The notes beneath the pieces were generated by a model. That model was not told where the DNA came from and did no database searches. It was given only the letters and a program-made list of their open reading frames with translations. Shown here in pieces: positions 48,009-58,858 of a stretch of 64,000 nucleotides of DNA (its first letter is position 1; every line of letters starts with the position of its first letter). Both the position numbers and the translations under genes were made by a program. The DNA is from Idiomarina sp. A28L (lineage in GTDB: Bacteria; Pseudomonadota; Gammaproteobacteria; Enterobacterales; Alteromonadaceae), in assembly GCF_000218785.1 (NCBI RefSeq), contig NZ_AFPO01000021.1:124001-188000 (forward strand), read 5' to 3'.

Positions 48009-48619
48009 GGTAACGCCACCGGCTTTTCACCTGAAGTAAGCAACCAGCGTTCAATCACACCAAAATTCTCTAATTCTAATTTTATGATAACGAGATCTGG
48101 AAAGCTGTTCGGCACTTCCCAGCGCTCGTAATCTTCGCCAGCATGCTGAAACGTAACTTCCAATGATTCTACTCCGCTAAGCAGATCTTGCACGCCCTCA
48201 TCACCACTTACATCATCAACAAATGGCCGATACACACGCTGTAATACATTCTCGCGCACACGGTAAACTACCGGCTGTAATTCACTGCGCGGGAGTATCA
48301 TATCGGGGTTACTCCAACCTGCACGAACGAAAGCTATGCCACCGCTATCGCTATCAATCAACGCGGCATCATTAGTTACATAATATCGCCGCGCCTCCTC
48401 GGGTATCGATCGCACTTGCCGCACTACCATTTGCCGAATATCACGATCAAGGGTAACCATGGCAAATTGTAATTCACTCAACTGTTCGTGGCGCTCTTTA
48501 CTCATTTCCTCAGAATCTAACATTTGCGTAAGCACCATAGCGCTCACCAAGCCGATAATGGCCAGAATAGACATTGCTACAAGCACTTCGATTAACGTAA
48601 ACCCGCGCTGATTCTGCAT
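48005..48619 (-). CDS. gspJ: Type II secretion minor pseudopilin J
   Basis: This 204-residue pseudopilin has cleavage site NQRG then FTLIEVLVAMSILAII, with Glu5. The later YRVRENVLQRVYRPF stretch is typical of GspJ. It forms the tip complex with GspI and GspK. Its start overlaps the gspI stop by one base. Confidence 0.93.
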   Translation of the reverse strand: MQNQRGFTLIEVLVAMSILAIIGLVSAMVLTQMLDSEEMSKERHEQLSELQFAMVTLDRDIRQMVVRQVRSIPEEARRYYVTNDAALIDSDSGGIAFVRAGWSNPDMILPRSELQPVVYRVRENVLQRVYRPFVDDVSGDEGVQDLLSGVESLEVTFQHAGEDYERWEVPNSFPDLVIIKLELENFGVIERWLLTSGEKPVALP

Positions 48620-48993
48620 TAACGCCGCCCTATATAAGAGCTAAGCTCTACGATAACGGGGCCATTTTCACGCTCACGAACCATTACGGTTACTTCAATT
48701 AAATCATCAGTTACGGTTTCTAATACCCGCTGTTCCCAAAACCACTCTGAGCCAGCCATTTGCGCACTGCCGCTCTTCTCGTTTGCTGGTGGCCAATCAG
48801 CCTGGTCGGTATTTGCATGTAATTGCGCTAAACGGTTACTCGCAACTTGTTGGGCAAAATAGCGGGTTTCTAAAATCCCCGTGCTGCGCAATTGTTCGGT
48901 GGCTACATTCAACGCCGCAAGGGCTGCAAGCGAAAAAATAACTAGCGCAAACATCGTTTCTACTAATGTAAAACCTCGGTTCGCTGTTACCAC
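48619..48993 (-). CDS. gspI: Type II secretion minor pseudopilin I
   Basis: This 124-residue pseudopilin has site NRG then FTLVETMFALVIFSLAALAAL and the conserved YFAQQVASNRLAQL segment. It initiates tip assembly with GspJ and GspK. It overlaps gspH by 7 bases. Confidence 0.94.
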   Translation of the reverse strand: MVTANRGFTLVETMFALVIFSLAALAALNVATEQLRSTGILETRYFAQQVASNRLAQLHANTDQADWPPANEKSGSAQMAGSEWFWEQRVLETVTDDLIEVTVMVRERENGPVIVELSSYIGRR

Positions 48994-49544
48994 GCTTCGC
49001 CTTCCTCAAGCTTTAGTTGAATGCCACTGCGGCCATCAACTGTGTAAGTGGCCGAGTTTATCGCACTACCGCTAAACTCAAGCGAAAATGGCACAAATTC
49101 AGTGCTTTCAAAGATTAATATGGTTGGCCGCGGCAATTCCTCATCAGGATTCTCACGGCGGCGATCGCGCCCAAATACCGCATCGCGCCCCTCTTCCATA
49201 TTATCTAACAAACGGAAATCCCCCATTTGTAACTCGAGCAATACAAATTCAGGAACCGTAACTGGCGCTAATGGCGGTTCGGTTTGCAGTTGCCACACTT
49301 GCTCATGCCAGCGGTAAAATTTGTAACTGTTTTCAGATACTTCAATGCCAAACACATAATTGCGCAACAGTGCCTGCTCGCGGGCATGGTGCATTTGCTG
49401 CAAAAAACGTTGTGCCGAATCTTCTGGGCTATCTCCAAAACGCTGGCTCGGTAGATTTAACACCACCACCATAGCGGCTACACCAATAATTAAAATGGTC
49501 ATCAATACTTCAATTAAGGTAAAGCCACGCTGGGTTTTAGCCAT
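48987..49544 (-). CDS. gspH: Type II secretion minor pseudopilin H
   Basis: This 185-residue pseudopilin has site QRG then FTLIEVLMTILIIGVAAM, followed by FLQQMHHAREQALLRNYVFGIEV, the GspH pattern. It caps or links the pseudopilus to the tip complex. It lies 8 bases after gspG. Confidence 0.94.
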   Translation of the reverse strand: MAKTQRGFTLIEVLMTILIIGVAAMVVVLNLPSQRFGDSPEDSAQRFLQQMHHAREQALLRNYVFGIEVSENSYKFYRWHEQVWQLQTEPPLAPVTVPEFVLLELQMGDFRLLDNMEEGRDAVFGRDRRRENPDEELPRPTILIFESTEFVPFSLEFSGSAINSATYTVDGRSGIQLKLEEGEAW

Positions 49545-49552
49545 ACAGCCGA

Positions 49553-49993
49553 TTAATTCTCTGCTCGATCATGCATGTTCCAATTTCCGATATCGTCTTC
49601 AGTGCCGGGCTGGCCATCTGGCCCCACACTAAATATATCGTAGCGGCCGTTTTGGCCTGGGCTCAACAAACGATACTCATTACCCCATGGATCTGCTGGC
49701 AAGCGGCGAATATAACCATCTGATTGGTAATTCCGAGGACGCGGATCAGTTTGCGGCGCCGAAACTAATGCTTCCAAACCTTGTTCTGTGGTTGGATATA
49801 TCCCATTTTGAACGCGATACATTTCCATCGCATTTTCTAATGCTGTGATATCCGAAATCGCTTTTTGCATATCGGCTTGCTCACGCTGACCGAATATCTG
49901 CGGCACAACTAGCGTTGCCATAATGCCTAGAATTACAATTACCACCATCATTTCCAGCATGGTGAAACCGCTTTGTTGTTTAATTTTCATCAC
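49553..49993 (-). CDS. gspG: Type II secretion major pseudopilin G
   Basis: This 146-residue major pseudopilin has site QQSG then FTMLEMMVVIVILGIMATLV. The body contains the GspG landmarks YPTTEQGLEAL, LPADPWGNEYRLLSPG and DIFSVGPDGQPGTEDDIGNW, with the acidic calcium-binding loop near the C-terminus. Its ATG overlaps the gspF stop by one base. Processing needs a GspO/PilD prepilin peptidase, which is not in this window. Confidence 0.97.
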   Translation of the reverse strand: MMKIKQQSGFTMLEMMVVIVILGIMATLVVPQIFGQREQADMQKAISDITALENAMEMYRVQNGIYPTTEQGLEALVSAPQTDPRPRNYQSDGYIRRLPADPWGNEYRLLSPGQNGRYDIFSVGPDGQPGTEDDIGNWNMHDRAEN

Positions 49994-51213
49994 TAACCAC
50001 CTGCTATTGTATTGAGAGCAAGAATTGGCAGCATAACCGCCAACACGATAAATAGAACCACAAACGCCATTGTTACAATGAGCAATGGCTCAAACACTTT
50101 CAGAGAGATATTTACCACTGCCGAAAATTCGTTATCTTGGTTATCTGCACAGCGGCGCAACATTTGTTCAAGCTCACCGCTTTTTTCACCCGATGCAATC
50201 ATATGCAGCATCATCGGTGGAAACAGCTTACTATCAGCTAGAGCCGCTCGTAAGCTAGTGCCTTCTCGTACCCGATCCGCTGCAATTTCAACTACTTCGC
50301 GCATACGTAAATTACCCAGTACCGAGCCCGAAATTCGCAAACCTTCTAGCAATGGAACTGCGGAAGCAGAGAGAATGCTTAACGTACGAGCAAATCGCGA
50401 TGTATTTATCGTGCGCACCAAGTTGCCCACAAACGGCAAAAACAATAGGCGCTTATGTAACATATAGCGGTACTTTTCTACCTTTAGCAAACGCTTCACT
50501 GCAATAACTGCAATTATGATTGCAAGTAACAAGTAAACACCATAATCCCTTAAGGCATCGCTAATTATAATAAGAATCTGCGTAACCATGGGTAATTCTT
50601 GCCCGAGGTCGTCGAATTGCTCCACAATTTGTGGCACTACTACCGCCAACAAGAACGCCACTACGCCAAAAGCCACAATAGAAAGCACAATCGGATATAC
50701 CGCAGCTTGCGTAATTTGGCTATTCATCGCTTGCCGTTGTTCGGTGTAATCAGCAAGGCGATTTAACACTTCATCTAAGTGGCCCGATTTTTCACCTGCA
50801 CCCACCATGGCACAAAACAAATCATCGAAAACACCGGGGAAATCACGCATACCATCGGCAAGGCTATACCCTTCCACCACACGGCTGCGCACCGACATCA
50901 ACATTTTTTGTAAGCGCGGTTTATCGGTTTGTTCAGCAACTGCTAATAACGCCTGTTCAATAGGCAGAGCCGCTTCAACTAACGTAGCTAGCTGGCGTGT
51001 AATCAGCGCTAAATCGTGCGTTTTTATTTTCCGCTGGAAAATTGAACGCTTACGCGAAGTGCCTTTCTCTTCTGCACTTGCGGCCTCAACGCTTAGCGGA
51101 AATAAGCCTTGTTCACGTAACTGAGCTCGAATTTGCCGCTCGGTATCCGCTTCTAATACACCCGTTTTTTTTGCACCTAGCTTATCGAGTGCTTCGTAGG
51201 AAAAAGCTGGCAT
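49993..51213 (-). CDS. gspF: Type II secretion inner-membrane platform protein F
   Basis: This 406-residue polytopic protein has two T2SSF domains (cytoplasmic helical bundles near 70-195 and 275-395) and three membrane segments. Conserved stretches are LALITRQLATLVEAALPIE and FPPMMLHMIASGEKSGELE. It is the platform around which the pseudopilus grows. It starts 3 bases after gspE. Confidence 0.96.
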   Translation of the reverse strand: MPAFSYEALDKLGAKKTGVLEADTERQIRAQLREQGLFPLSVEAASAEEKGTSRKRSIFQRKIKTHDLALITRQLATLVEAALPIEQALLAVAEQTDKPRLQKMLMSVRSRVVEGYSLADGMRDFPGVFDDLFCAMVGAGEKSGHLDEVLNRLADYTEQRQAMNSQITQAAVYPIVLSIVAFGVVAFLLAVVVPQIVEQFDDLGQELPMVTQILIIISDALRDYGVYLLLAIIIAVIAVKRLLKVEKYRYMLHKRLLFLPFVGNLVRTINTSRFARTLSILSASAVPLLEGLRISGSVLGNLRMREVVEIAADRVREGTSLRAALADSKLFPPMMLHMIASGEKSGELEQMLRRCADNQDNEFSAVVNISLKVFEPLLIVTMAFVVLFIVLAVMLPILALNTIAGG

Positions 51214-51216
51214 GGG

Positions 51217-52797
51217 TTATTCCTCGCGCGTAACGCGGAGGACTTCCTCAAGCGTGGTTTTGCCGGCAATAATTTTATCGCGGCCATCTTGGCGAATTCC
51301 GGGGGTACTAGTACGAATATATCGTTCAATAGCTTGTTCGCCCTTACCGTTATGTACCAGCTCGCGAACTTTATCATCAACCACAAGCATTTCATGAATA
51401 CCGGTGCGGCCACGATAGCCGGTTTGGTTACATTTTTCACAGCCACGGGGGCTATAGATTTCTGGTGGGTTTTCCGCACTTATCCCGAGTAAGCCACACT
51501 CTTCAGCGCTAGCCACGTGTAACTGCCGGCAATCTTTGCACAAAGTACGCACTAAACGTTGCGACAACACCGCCAATAAACTAGACGAGAGCAGGAAGGG
51601 TTCAATGCCCATATCTTCCAAACGGGTAATGGCGCCAGCTGCCGTATTTGTGTGCAAGGTAGATAACACCAAGTGCCCGGTTAACGATGCTTGTACGGCT
51701 ATTTGGGCGGTTTCACCATCACGAATCTCACCTACCATCACCACATCGGGATCTTGCCGCAAAATCGCCCGTAACCCCCGCGCAAAAGTCATATCAACCC
51801 GCGGGTTCACTTGCGTTTGGCCTACGCCTTCAAGGGAGTATTCAATTGGATCTTCAACAGTAAGGATGTTTCGATCTTTGGTGTTAATTTCGGAAAGCCC
51901 GGCATAGAGCGTGGTACTTTTACCCGAACCGGTTGGCCCCGTAACCAAAATAATGCCGTGCGGCTTGTTGATTAAACTCGAGAAAATAGTGCGGTTTGCA
52001 TCGGTCATGCCGAGCTCGGTTAAATCAAGTTGCGCGTTATTCTTATCTAATAAGCGCAAAACCGCTCGTTCGCCATGGCTTGATGGCATAGTAGACACAC
52101 GCACATCTACCGCTCTACCCGCAATTAACAACGAGATACGGCCATCTTGTGGCAAACGTTTCTCGGCGATATCTAACTGCGCCATTACTTTAATACGTGA
52201 CACTAACAAGCTGGCGAGCTTGCGATGTGGCCGCAGTATTTCCCGCAGAACACCATCGATTCGAAAGCGAATAACCAAATCTTTTTCGAAGGTTTCGATA
52301 TGTATATCGGAAGCACCTTCTTTGATTGCTTCGCTCAACATCGCGTTTATCAATTTGATAATAGGCGCATCATCTTCACTATCGAGCAAATCTTCGGTTT
52401 GTGGCAATTCTTCCGCTAACGAAAATAGGTTCACTTCATTACCGATATCTTCCATCAGCTGTTTCGCTTCAGACGAATCACGTTGATACGCCTGGCTTAA
52501 CAATACCTCAAAATCATGATTTGTATGCGCTTGAACTTTAAACGGCTTGCCTAACAAACGCCGAACTTCATGTAACGTTTGCGGACTTGGCTGGCTGCGG
52601 CTATTTAAAACGGGTTGCTCATTCTGATAGGTGAGCACCACCCCGTAGCGTTTCGCAAAGGCATAAGGCACACGTTTGTGCCCATCTAAAGCCTCAGCAG
52701 CCGCTTCTTGCACAAGCTGCTCATCAGGCAACTGTTGAATAGCATCGCTAGTTGCTTTTGAAACTCCAGCTACCATTGTTGCTCGCTGTTCGCTCAT
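51217..52797 (-). CDS. gspE: Type II secretion ATPase E
   Basis: This 526-residue secretion ATPase has N-terminal recruitment domains, Walker [13 protein letters not shown], Asp box [10 protein letters not shown], Walker B and His box ([20 protein letters not shown]). A zinc-binding tetracysteine region follows (CKDC to [12 protein letters not shown]). It powers pseudopilus assembly and overlaps gspD by 4 bases. Confidence 0.97.
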   Translation of the reverse strand: MSEQRATMVAGVSKATSDAIQQLPDEQLVQEAAAEALDGHKRVPYAFAKRYGVVLTYQNEQPVLNSRSQPSPQTLHEVRRLLGKPFKVQAHTNHDFEVLLSQAYQRDSSEAKQLMEDIGNEVNLFSLAEELPQTEDLLDSEDDAPIIKLINAMLSEAIKEGASDIHIETFEKDLVIRFRIDGVLREILRPHRKLASLLVSRIKVMAQLDIAEKRLPQDGRISLLIAGRAVDVRVSTMPSSHGERAVLRLLDKNNAQLDLTELGMTDANRTIFSSLINKPHGIILVTGPTGSGKSTTLYAGLSEINTKDRNILTVEDPIEYSLEGVGQTQVNPRVDMTFARGLRAILRQDPDVVMVGEIRDGETAQIAVQASLTGHLVLSTLHTNTAAGAITRLEDMGIEPFLLSSSLLAVLSQRLVRTLCKDCRQLHVASAEECGLLGISAENPPEIYSPRGCEKCNQTGYRGRTGIHEMLVVDDKVRELVHNGKGEQAIERYIRTSTPGIRQDGRDKIIAGKTTLEEVLRVTREE

Positions 52798-54884
52798 CGC
52801 TGGCCTCCAGCCTCCGCTTCACGGCGCATATCCTCAATCTCACGGCGCCATTCATCTAAGAAGCGTTGATATTCCGGTGGTAAATCTGCATCGTCATCCC
52901 ACTCTGGCAATACTGGAACGGTATCGTTACTGCGCAGAGAAATACCACGTTCACGCTGCTCAATTTGTTGTGCACGCATGTAGCTATATTTGCGTTGGCT
53001 CAACTGCCCCATAGTGCTGTCGTCGCGAATAATAGTAGGCCGAATAAAAATCATTAAGTTTCGTTTACGAGTAGTAACACTCGTTGATTTAAACAAATGG
53101 CCTAATAACGGAATGTCACCAAGCAGGGGAACCTTAGATAAACTTTCCTGCACATCTTCATCAATCAAACCACCTAAAACGATGGTTTCACCATCACGCG
53201 CAAGAACTGTTGTGCTTAACTCGCGTTTATTAAAAGTAACATCTACTGCGGTAGAGCCGGCAATACTAGAAACTTCTTGCTCGATAATCAGTTGTACCGC
53301 ATCACCTTCGTTAATTTGCGGCGTTACTCGCAAACGCACACCTACTTCACGGCGATCAATGGTTTGGAAGGGGTTATCGTTATTAGCACCCGCAGTTGCG
53401 CCAGTAAGCGTTGGTACCTCTTGACCCACCAAGATATTTGCCTCTTGGTTATCTAACGTAGTAATACTTGGTGCTGAGAGAATGTTCGAGTTCGTAGTTG
53501 TTGCTACCGCTTGAATTACGGCGGCCCAACCATCTTGCACCGTACCAAACAACAAACCATTAGCATTACCAAGCAAGTTCGCTAACAATGAGAAATCGCC
53601 TCGGCGATCAGGTTCACGCGTAGTAAATTCATTACCCGCGTTATCAACCCGCGTTGTTTCTGAGCCTCGTTGGGTACGCGCTGCTTCTACCGCTACACCA
53701 AGTTGCCCGATTGGAACCATTTGGCCGTTACTATGCTGCATCAAGCCAATATCTTCACTGGCCCATTGAATACCGAAATTAGTGCCATCACCTTCAAATA
53801 CTTCCACAATAATTGCTTCTACGAGTACTTGCGCACGGCGAATATCAAGCTGATTCACCACACCTTCAATAGAACGAATAACATCTGGCTGACCCGTTAC
53901 CACCAAAGCATTAGTAGCGTTATGCGCTTCAATGCTCACATTCCCAGCTCGGCCTTGCGTTCTGGCGCCACCACTACTAGCACCACCCGTTGCTGCGGCG
54001 CGCTCTTCGGCAATAATGGTATCGGTCATACCGCGTAATAACGAAACCATCTCTTCCGCTTTTGCATACTTCAAATAGAATACGCGAGTATTACCGCTGG
54101 TTTGCATTTCAGTATCGAGCTGGCGAATGAGCCGAATTACTCGCTCCCGAGCTTCTGGCTGACCACTCACTAATACTCGGTTTGTACGTTCATCAGCGGA
54201 TAAACGTGGAATTCGCATTTCTGGTGCGCTAGAACCTTGTTGTTGAAATACACTTTGGGCAATACGTACCATTTCTGCAGCTGAAGCATGCTCTAGTTGC
54301 ACTACTTCAACATCTGCGTTGCCGGCCCGATCTACTCGTTGCACAATTTCGGCCAAGCGGTTCAAGAAAGAAGCACGCCCCGAAAGCATTACTACGTTGG
54401 AAGGGTCGTAAGTAAGAACAGCACCACCACCGGTTGCATCATTGAGCTGGCGTAGTAATGGCCCTAGGTCACGTACGGTTACATTTTGTAGCGGTATTAC
54501 GCGAATTACCCACTCATCGCCATCATAAGAATCATCATCAACAATTGGAACCGGCGCGGTTTTTGCATCTCGGTCGCGAATAACTTTCAAAACATTGTTA
54601 TCCATCCGCACAACTGCATAACCGTAAACTTCTAAAACATTTAAAAAGAAGCTGTAATATTGCTCTCGATCCATTGAATAATAACTACGCACATTAATTC
54701 GGCCCCTTACTTCTGGGTCGATAATAATGGTTTCTTCTAGGTTTCGGCTTACCGCCTGAATAAATTCGTTAATATCAGTGTTTTTAAAGCTTGCCGAGTA
54801 CTCTTCTTGCGATATAGCACTGGCCGGAACCAAAGCGATACTGGCCGCAAACGTTAATCCAAAAAACCGAGATAAAATGCGCAT
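52794..54884 (-). CDS. gspD: Type II secretion outer-membrane secretin D
   Basis: This 696-residue secretin has a signal peptide (to about residue 25) and periplasmic N0-N3 domains ([41 protein letters not shown]). The secretin core contains [34 protein letters not shown] and [12 protein letters not shown] polar C-terminal tail may bind a pilotin. It forms the outer-membrane exit channel. It lies 10 bases after gspC. Confidence 0.97.
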   Translation of the reverse strand: MRILSRFFGLTFAASIALVPASAISQEEYSASFKNTDINEFIQAVSRNLEETIIIDPEVRGRINVRSYYSMDREQYYSFFLNVLEVYGYAVVRMDNNVLKVIRDRDAKTAPVPIVDDDSYDGDEWVIRVIPLQNVTVRDLGPLLRQLNDATGGGAVLTYDPSNVVMLSGRASFLNRLAEIVQRVDRAGNADVEVVQLEHASAAEMVRIAQSVFQQQGSSAPEMRIPRLSADERTNRVLVSGQPEARERVIRLIRQLDTEMQTSGNTRVFYLKYAKAEEMVSLLRGMTDTIIAEERAAATGGASSGGARTQGRAGNVSIEAHNATNALVVTGQPDVIRSIEGVVNQLDIRRAQVLVEAIIVEVFEGDGTNFGIQWASEDIGLMQHSNGQMVPIGQLGVAVEAARTQRGSETTRVDNAGNEFTTREPDRRGDFSLLANLLGNANGLLFGTVQDGWAAVIQAVATTTNSNILSAPSITTLDNQEANILVGQEVPTLTGATAGANNDNPFQTIDRREVGVRLRVTPQINEGDAVQLIIEQEVSSIAGSTAVDVTFNKRELSTTVLARDGETIVLGGLIDEDVQESLSKVPLLGDIPLLGHLFKSTSVTTRKRNLMIFIRPTIIRDDSTMGQLSQRKYSYMRAQQIEQRERGISLRSNDTVPVLPEWDDDADLPPEYQRFLDEWRREIEDMRREAEAGGQR

Positions 54885-54894
54885 GTAAAATTAC

Positions 54895-55761
54895 CTATTG
54901 ATTAGGAATGCTAAATTCTAGCTCAACGAGATCTCCATCTCGTAAAACCACTACCGTGGCACTAGTAAGCGTTTGTATTTCATTCATAATAACCATTGCT
55001 TCTGCTGCATTGGTTAAATCATAACCATTCAAACTCACCGCAATATCACCACTTCGAAAACCAGCAGCATTGAAAAGCGCAGGATTTCCTTTTGGTGCTA
55101 AGCGATAACCAATTAATTCACCATCTTGTTGAGCTGGGCTGATATTAATCAGCTCGCCGATATTGGCATAGGTTACTTCATCTAAACGAGTTGGTGCTGA
55201 TTCTGTTGCCGGCCGAGTTGGCGCAGAAGTTACTAGCGATATACCGCCATCAGAGCCTTCGCGGCCATCGAGTAACAAGGTTTCTAAGCGGCCGTTATTT
55301 TCGAGTATAATTCGGTCTGCATAAATCTCTTTGATAATTGCGCGGCTTGACGCCACCGTTTCATCGATTACGTAGGTATTTTGATTACTACCTTGCTCAA
55401 TGATTGCTGCGGAGCGTGAAGGCTCGGTTGCCGCACTTACACCCACTAAACGGATGTTTAATGTAGTTTGCGGAACATCTTCTCGTGCTTGTACATTAGC
55501 CTGCACGGCCCCCCGTTCACCAAATAGATTTAGTTGGCTAATTTGCTCCGGCCGAATGCGGCTTCTGGTTTGCTGGTTGGTATTTGCTTGCGGCGTAAAT
55601 ACCGCACTGCCGGTATTTGCCGGAGTTACAACTCGCCATGTGATAGCGGCGGCATACCACGCAGAAATGAGCAGTAGCAAAACACCTAGCACAGTGAGCA
55701 ATTTGGTTAATAATCCATTGCTAACTTTTAAAGAAAGCGTTGTAGGAAAAGTGCTTCTCAT
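54895..55761 (-). CDS. gspC: Type II secretion protein C
   Basis: This 288-residue bitopic protein has one N-terminal membrane segment (LLTVLGVLLLLISAWYAAAI), a homology region (LNIRLVGVSAATEPSRSAAIIEQGS) and a C-terminal PDZ-like domain (GYRLAPKGNPALFNAAGFRSGDIAVSLNGYDLT). It connects the secretin to the inner-membrane platform. It is first in the leftward gspC-N operon; the 55762-55918 gap holds the promoters for it and for divergent hslR. Confidence 0.95.
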   Translation of the reverse strand: MRSTFPTTLSLKVSNGLLTKLLTVLGVLLLLISAWYAAAITWRVVTPANTGSAVFTPQANTNQQTRSRIRPEQISQLNLFGERGAVQANVQAREDVPQTTLNIRLVGVSAATEPSRSAAIIEQGSNQNTYVIDETVASSRAIIKEIYADRIILENNGRLETLLLDGREGSDGGISLVTSAPTRPATESAPTRLDEVTYANIGELINISPAQQDGELIGYRLAPKGNPALFNAAGFRSGDIAVSLNGYDLTNAAEAMVIMNEIQTLTSATVVVLRDGDLVELEFSIPNQ

Positions 55762-55918
55762 TATTTCGCTGCCTAATCGGCTATTAAATTTTTGTTATAA
55801 GAAATTGCATTCTAGCCTGCTAAGCCACGAACAACAATGCCGGTATCTGTAAAAAAATGTTTCGAAAAATGCTACGATATAGATGTTATTTTTAAACTCT
55901 TTTTTGTGAGGCTGTGCA

Positions 55919-56305
55919 ATGTCTGATTCAACACCTGTTCGCCTTGATAAATGGCTTTGGGCAGCCCGCTTTTTTAAAACGCGAGGCTTAGCACGAGCAG
56001 CCGTGCAAGCTGGCAAAGTAAGTTACAACGGCCAACGCAGCAAGCCAGCAAAGCCGGTAGAACTCAACGCCCAGCTCGTTATTCCACGTGGCAATGAACG
56101 CATGGAGGTTATTGTGCGTGGGATTAGTGAACACCGGAGCAACGCAACTGAGGCACAAAAACTCTACGAGGAAACTGCGGAAAGTGTTGAAAAGAGAGCA
56201 ACACTTGCCGAAGCGCGAAAATTGAATCAATTATATAATCCGCACCCAGATCACCGCCCCGATAAAAAAGAACGGCGCGAACTCATTAAGTTCAAAAATC
56301 AATAG
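55919..56305 (+). CDS. hslR: Heat-shock ribosome-associated protein Hsp15
   Basis: This 128-residue protein has an N-terminal S4 RNA-binding domain (RLDKWLWAARFFKTRGLARAAVQAGKV) and a basic C-terminal tail (DHRPDKKERRELIKFKNQ). Hsp15 binds 50S subunits carrying stalled nascent chains. It is followed 20 bases later by hslO, the usual pairing. Confidence 0.96.
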   Translation: MSDSTPVRLDKWLWAARFFKTRGLARAAVQAGKVSYNGQRSKPAKPVELNAQLVIPRGNERMEVIVRGISEHRSNATEAQKLYEETAESVEKRATLAEARKLNQLYNPHPDHRPDKKERRELIKFKNQ

Positions 56306-56325
56306 ACCACTTTATAGGAGCTCGC

Positions 56326-57195
56326 ATGAGCCTAATCACTGATTCCATTGCTCGTTTTTCCTTCACTAACCATGATGTGAGAGGCGAAATAGTGCGCTTG
56401 CAGGCAAGCTATAAAAGTTTACTTGCCGGCCACAGCTACCCTAAAGTTGTGCAGCAGCTTCTTGGCGAACTCATGGCGGTTACTAGCTTACTTACCGCTA
56501 CGCTAAAATTTGAGGGGCACATTAACGTACAAATTCAAGGTAACGGCCCACTTAATTACGCCACAGTTAACGGAAGCCACGGCCAAGCATTGCGAGGCGT
56601 TGCGCGTTTAACTCGCGAACCTGAATCTGAGCTCTTCCGCGATCTGGTGGGCGAAGGCGCATTTTTAGTGATTACCCTTACACCCGAGAATGGCGAAAAA
56701 TACCAAGGCTTAGTTGCTATAGAAAGCGATTCCTTATCCGGCGCGATTGAGAGCTATTTTTTACAATCAGAACAACTGCCTACTAAAGTTTGGTTGTTTG
56801 CTGATGTTGAAAATGAACAAGCTGCGGGGCTATTTTTGCAAGTATTGCCCGCGGGTAACAATACTGAATCAAGTTTTGAGCACGTAACTGCACTTGCAGC
56901 CACTATAACTGCAGATGAGCTCTACTCATTGTCAACAGAAGAAGTGTTACATCGCTTATACCACGAAGAAACTATTGAGCTTTACCCTGAAGAAGCGGTT
57001 AGATTTTTCTGTGGATGTTCACGCGAACATACCGCAGATGCGCTTCGTCATGTGGCGGCTGAAGAGTTGCACAAGATACTCGAAGAAGATGGCGAATTGC
57101 GGCTGAGTTGCGATTACTGCCTTACCGATTACGTATATACCCGCTTCGATATTGATGCTCTTAACGCTCACACGGCCCCAGAACAAACGCAATAG
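56326..57195 (+). CDS. hslO: Redox-regulated chaperone Hsp33
   Basis: This 289-residue holdase is activated by oxidation and unfolding. The four zinc-binding cysteines are visible at the C-terminus as CGC (in FFCGCSREH) and CDYC, about 30 residues apart. Length is close to E. coli Hsp33 (292). A GGAG site precedes the ATG. It is probably cotranscribed with hslR. Confidence 0.97.
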   Translation: MSLITDSIARFSFTNHDVRGEIVRLQASYKSLLAGHSYPKVVQQLLGELMAVTSLLTATLKFEGHINVQIQGNGPLNYATVNGSHGQALRGVARLTREPESELFRDLVGEGAFLVITLTPENGEKYQGLVAIESDSLSGAIESYFLQSEQLPTKVWLFADVENEQAAGLFLQVLPAGNNTESSFEHVTALAATITADELYSLSTEEVLHRLYHEETIELYPEEAVRFFCGCSREHTADALRHVAAEELHKILEEDGELRLSCDYCLTDYVYTRFDIDALNAHTAPEQTQ

Positions 57196-57219
57196 CCCTT
57201 GTTCTGAATAACAGTTCGA

Positions 57220-57266
57220 GCAATAAAAAAAGGCGCTGCTATCGAAGCAACGCCTTTTTTATTGCA
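57220..57266. terminator. Bidirectional terminator between hslO and der
   Basis: The arms GCAATAAAAAAAGGCG and CGCCTTTTTTATTGC pair with one bulged A around a small inner hairpin. The A and T runs allow termination of hslO on the plus strand and der on the minus strand. Confidence 0.88.
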
Positions 57267-57276
57267 TTTTTTATGC

Positions 57277-58728
57277 TTATTTCTTCACAAACCGCATCAT
57301 CCGTTTGCGTTTACGCTGTTGCGATAAGGTGAGATTATTCTTTTTACCCGCAAATGGGTTTTTACCTTCCCTGAACTCTACTTTAATTGGGGTGCCCATT
57401 AGCTTCAGAGAACGGCGGAAATAATTAATTAAATAACGCTTATAACTATTAGGTAAATCGGTAACCTGATTACCATGCACAACTATCAATGGCGGGTTAT
57501 AACCACCCGCGTGAGCAAACTTAAGTTTCACCCGGCGCCCGCGCACTAATGGCGGCTGATGCTCATCCTGAGCCGATTCCATAATGCGCGTTAACTGGGC
57601 CGTACTTACACGCTGTGTTGCACTGGCATAAGCTTCTTGCACCGATTCAAACAAATGGCCCACGTTGGTACCATGCAATGCCGAAATAAAATGTAAGCGG
57701 GCAAAATCAACAAAACCCAAGCGCCGATCTAGCTCGGTTTTTATCCATTCCCGTGCATCGTTATCAAGGCCATCCCACTTATTCACCGCGATTACAACCG
57801 AGCGGCCAGCATTCAATACAAAGCCCAGCAGATTCAAATCTTGGTCACTAATGGTTTCACGCGCATCGATAACAAGAATAACTACGTTCGCACTTTCAAT
57901 CGCCTGCAGAGTTTTTACCACTGAGTATTTTTCAATCGCCATATCAATGCGGCCGCGGCGCCGAACACCTGCCGTATCGATTAACACATACTCTCGGCCT
58001 TCGCGTTCCATAGGGATATAAACGCTATCTCGGGTGGTGCCTGGCATATCGAATACCACCACACGTTCCTCACCTAAAATTCGGTTGGTAAGTGTTGATT
58101 TACCAACATTTGGCCGGCCAATAATGGCTAACTTAATAGGCTGCGCCTGCAATCTTGCAATTTCAGCTTCAGCATCGGCCTCGGTAAGTTCTGTGGCTTC
58201 TGTTTGTTCTTCGTTGGCCAGCATATCCGGAAATTCATTAGCGAGCGGATCTAACGTAGCTTGCAATAGCTGAGTAACACCCCGGCCGTGAGCAGCGGCG
58301 ATCTGCCAAATCTCGCCTAAACCTAAACTGAAAAAATCAGCAGAGGCGGCATTACCATCAATACCATCAACTTTGTTTACTACTAAATGAATTTTCTTAT
58401 TTTGCTTACGTAAATAATCAGCAATGAATTCATCTGCAGCAGTAATACCATCGCGAGCATCCACTAAAAATAAAACTACATCTGCTTCATCTACCGCTTG
58501 CAGCGATTGCCGAGCCATCATTAAATCGAGCCCTTCTTCCTTGCCATGAATACCACCGGTATCCACCACAACGAACTTATATTCTTCATAATGGCCTTGG
58601 CCATACTGACGATCGCGGGTTAAGCCTGGAAAATCTGCAACCAGTGCATCTCGGCTTTGTGTAAGCCGGTTAAATAATGTTGATTTGCCCACATTCGGGC
58701 GTCCAACTAATGCAACCACTGGTAACAT
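57277..58728 (-). CDS. der: Ribosome-assembly GTPase Der (EngA)
   Basis: This 483-residue GTPase has two tandem G domains, each with GRPNVGKST (residues 8-16 and again near 204-212), DxxG motifs (DTGGIHG, DTAGVRR) and NKxD motifs (NKVDGID, NKWDGLD), and a C-terminal KH-like domain. It acts in 50S subunit maturation. It is last in the rodZ-ispG-hisS-yfgM-bamB-der cluster. Confidence 0.98.
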   Translation of the reverse strand: MLPVVALVGRPNVGKSTLFNRLTQSRDALVADFPGLTRDRQYGQGHYEEYKFVVVDTGGIHGKEEGLDLMMARQSLQAVDEADVVLFLVDARDGITAADEFIADYLRKQNKKIHLVVNKVDGIDGNAASADFFSLGLGEIWQIAAAHGRGVTQLLQATLDPLANEFPDMLANEEQTEATELTEADAEAEIARLQAQPIKLAIIGRPNVGKSTLTNRILGEERVVVFDMPGTTRDSVYIPMEREGREYVLIDTAGVRRRGRIDMAIEKYSVVKTLQAIESANVVILVIDARETISDQDLNLLGFVLNAGRSVVIAVNKWDGLDNDAREWIKTELDRRLGFVDFARLHFISALHGTNVGHLFESVQEAYASATQRVSTAQLTRIMESAQDEHQPPLVRGRRVKLKFAHAGGYNPPLIVVHGNQVTDLPNSYKRYLINYFRRSLKLMGTPIKVEFREGKNPFAGKKNNLTLSQQRKRKRMMRFVKK

Positions 58729-58753
58729 TTATGTGTCCTCATTAAACTAAAAT

Positions 58754-58784
58754 ACGCCTGAGGGCGAAAAAGCACCTCAGGCGT
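58754..58784 (-). terminator. Possible terminator or attenuator between bamB and der
   Basis: A 10-bp perfect stem, ACGCCTGAGG/CCTCAGGCGT (58754-58763 with 58775-58784), is followed on the minus strand by an AT-rich, moderately T-rich stretch. It could partly separate der expression from bamB. Confidence 0.55.
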
Positions 58785-58858
58785 TCATCGGCAACTGCTG
58801 TTGAATATTTACTCGAAGCTCACGCCACCCTGGGCGGCTAGAGCTTACGGGCACCTAA

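Noticed and set aside
50012-52486. Long antisense ORFs across gspF and gspE
   Set aside because: Shadows of strongly supported genes in the opposite strand; no domain or start signal.
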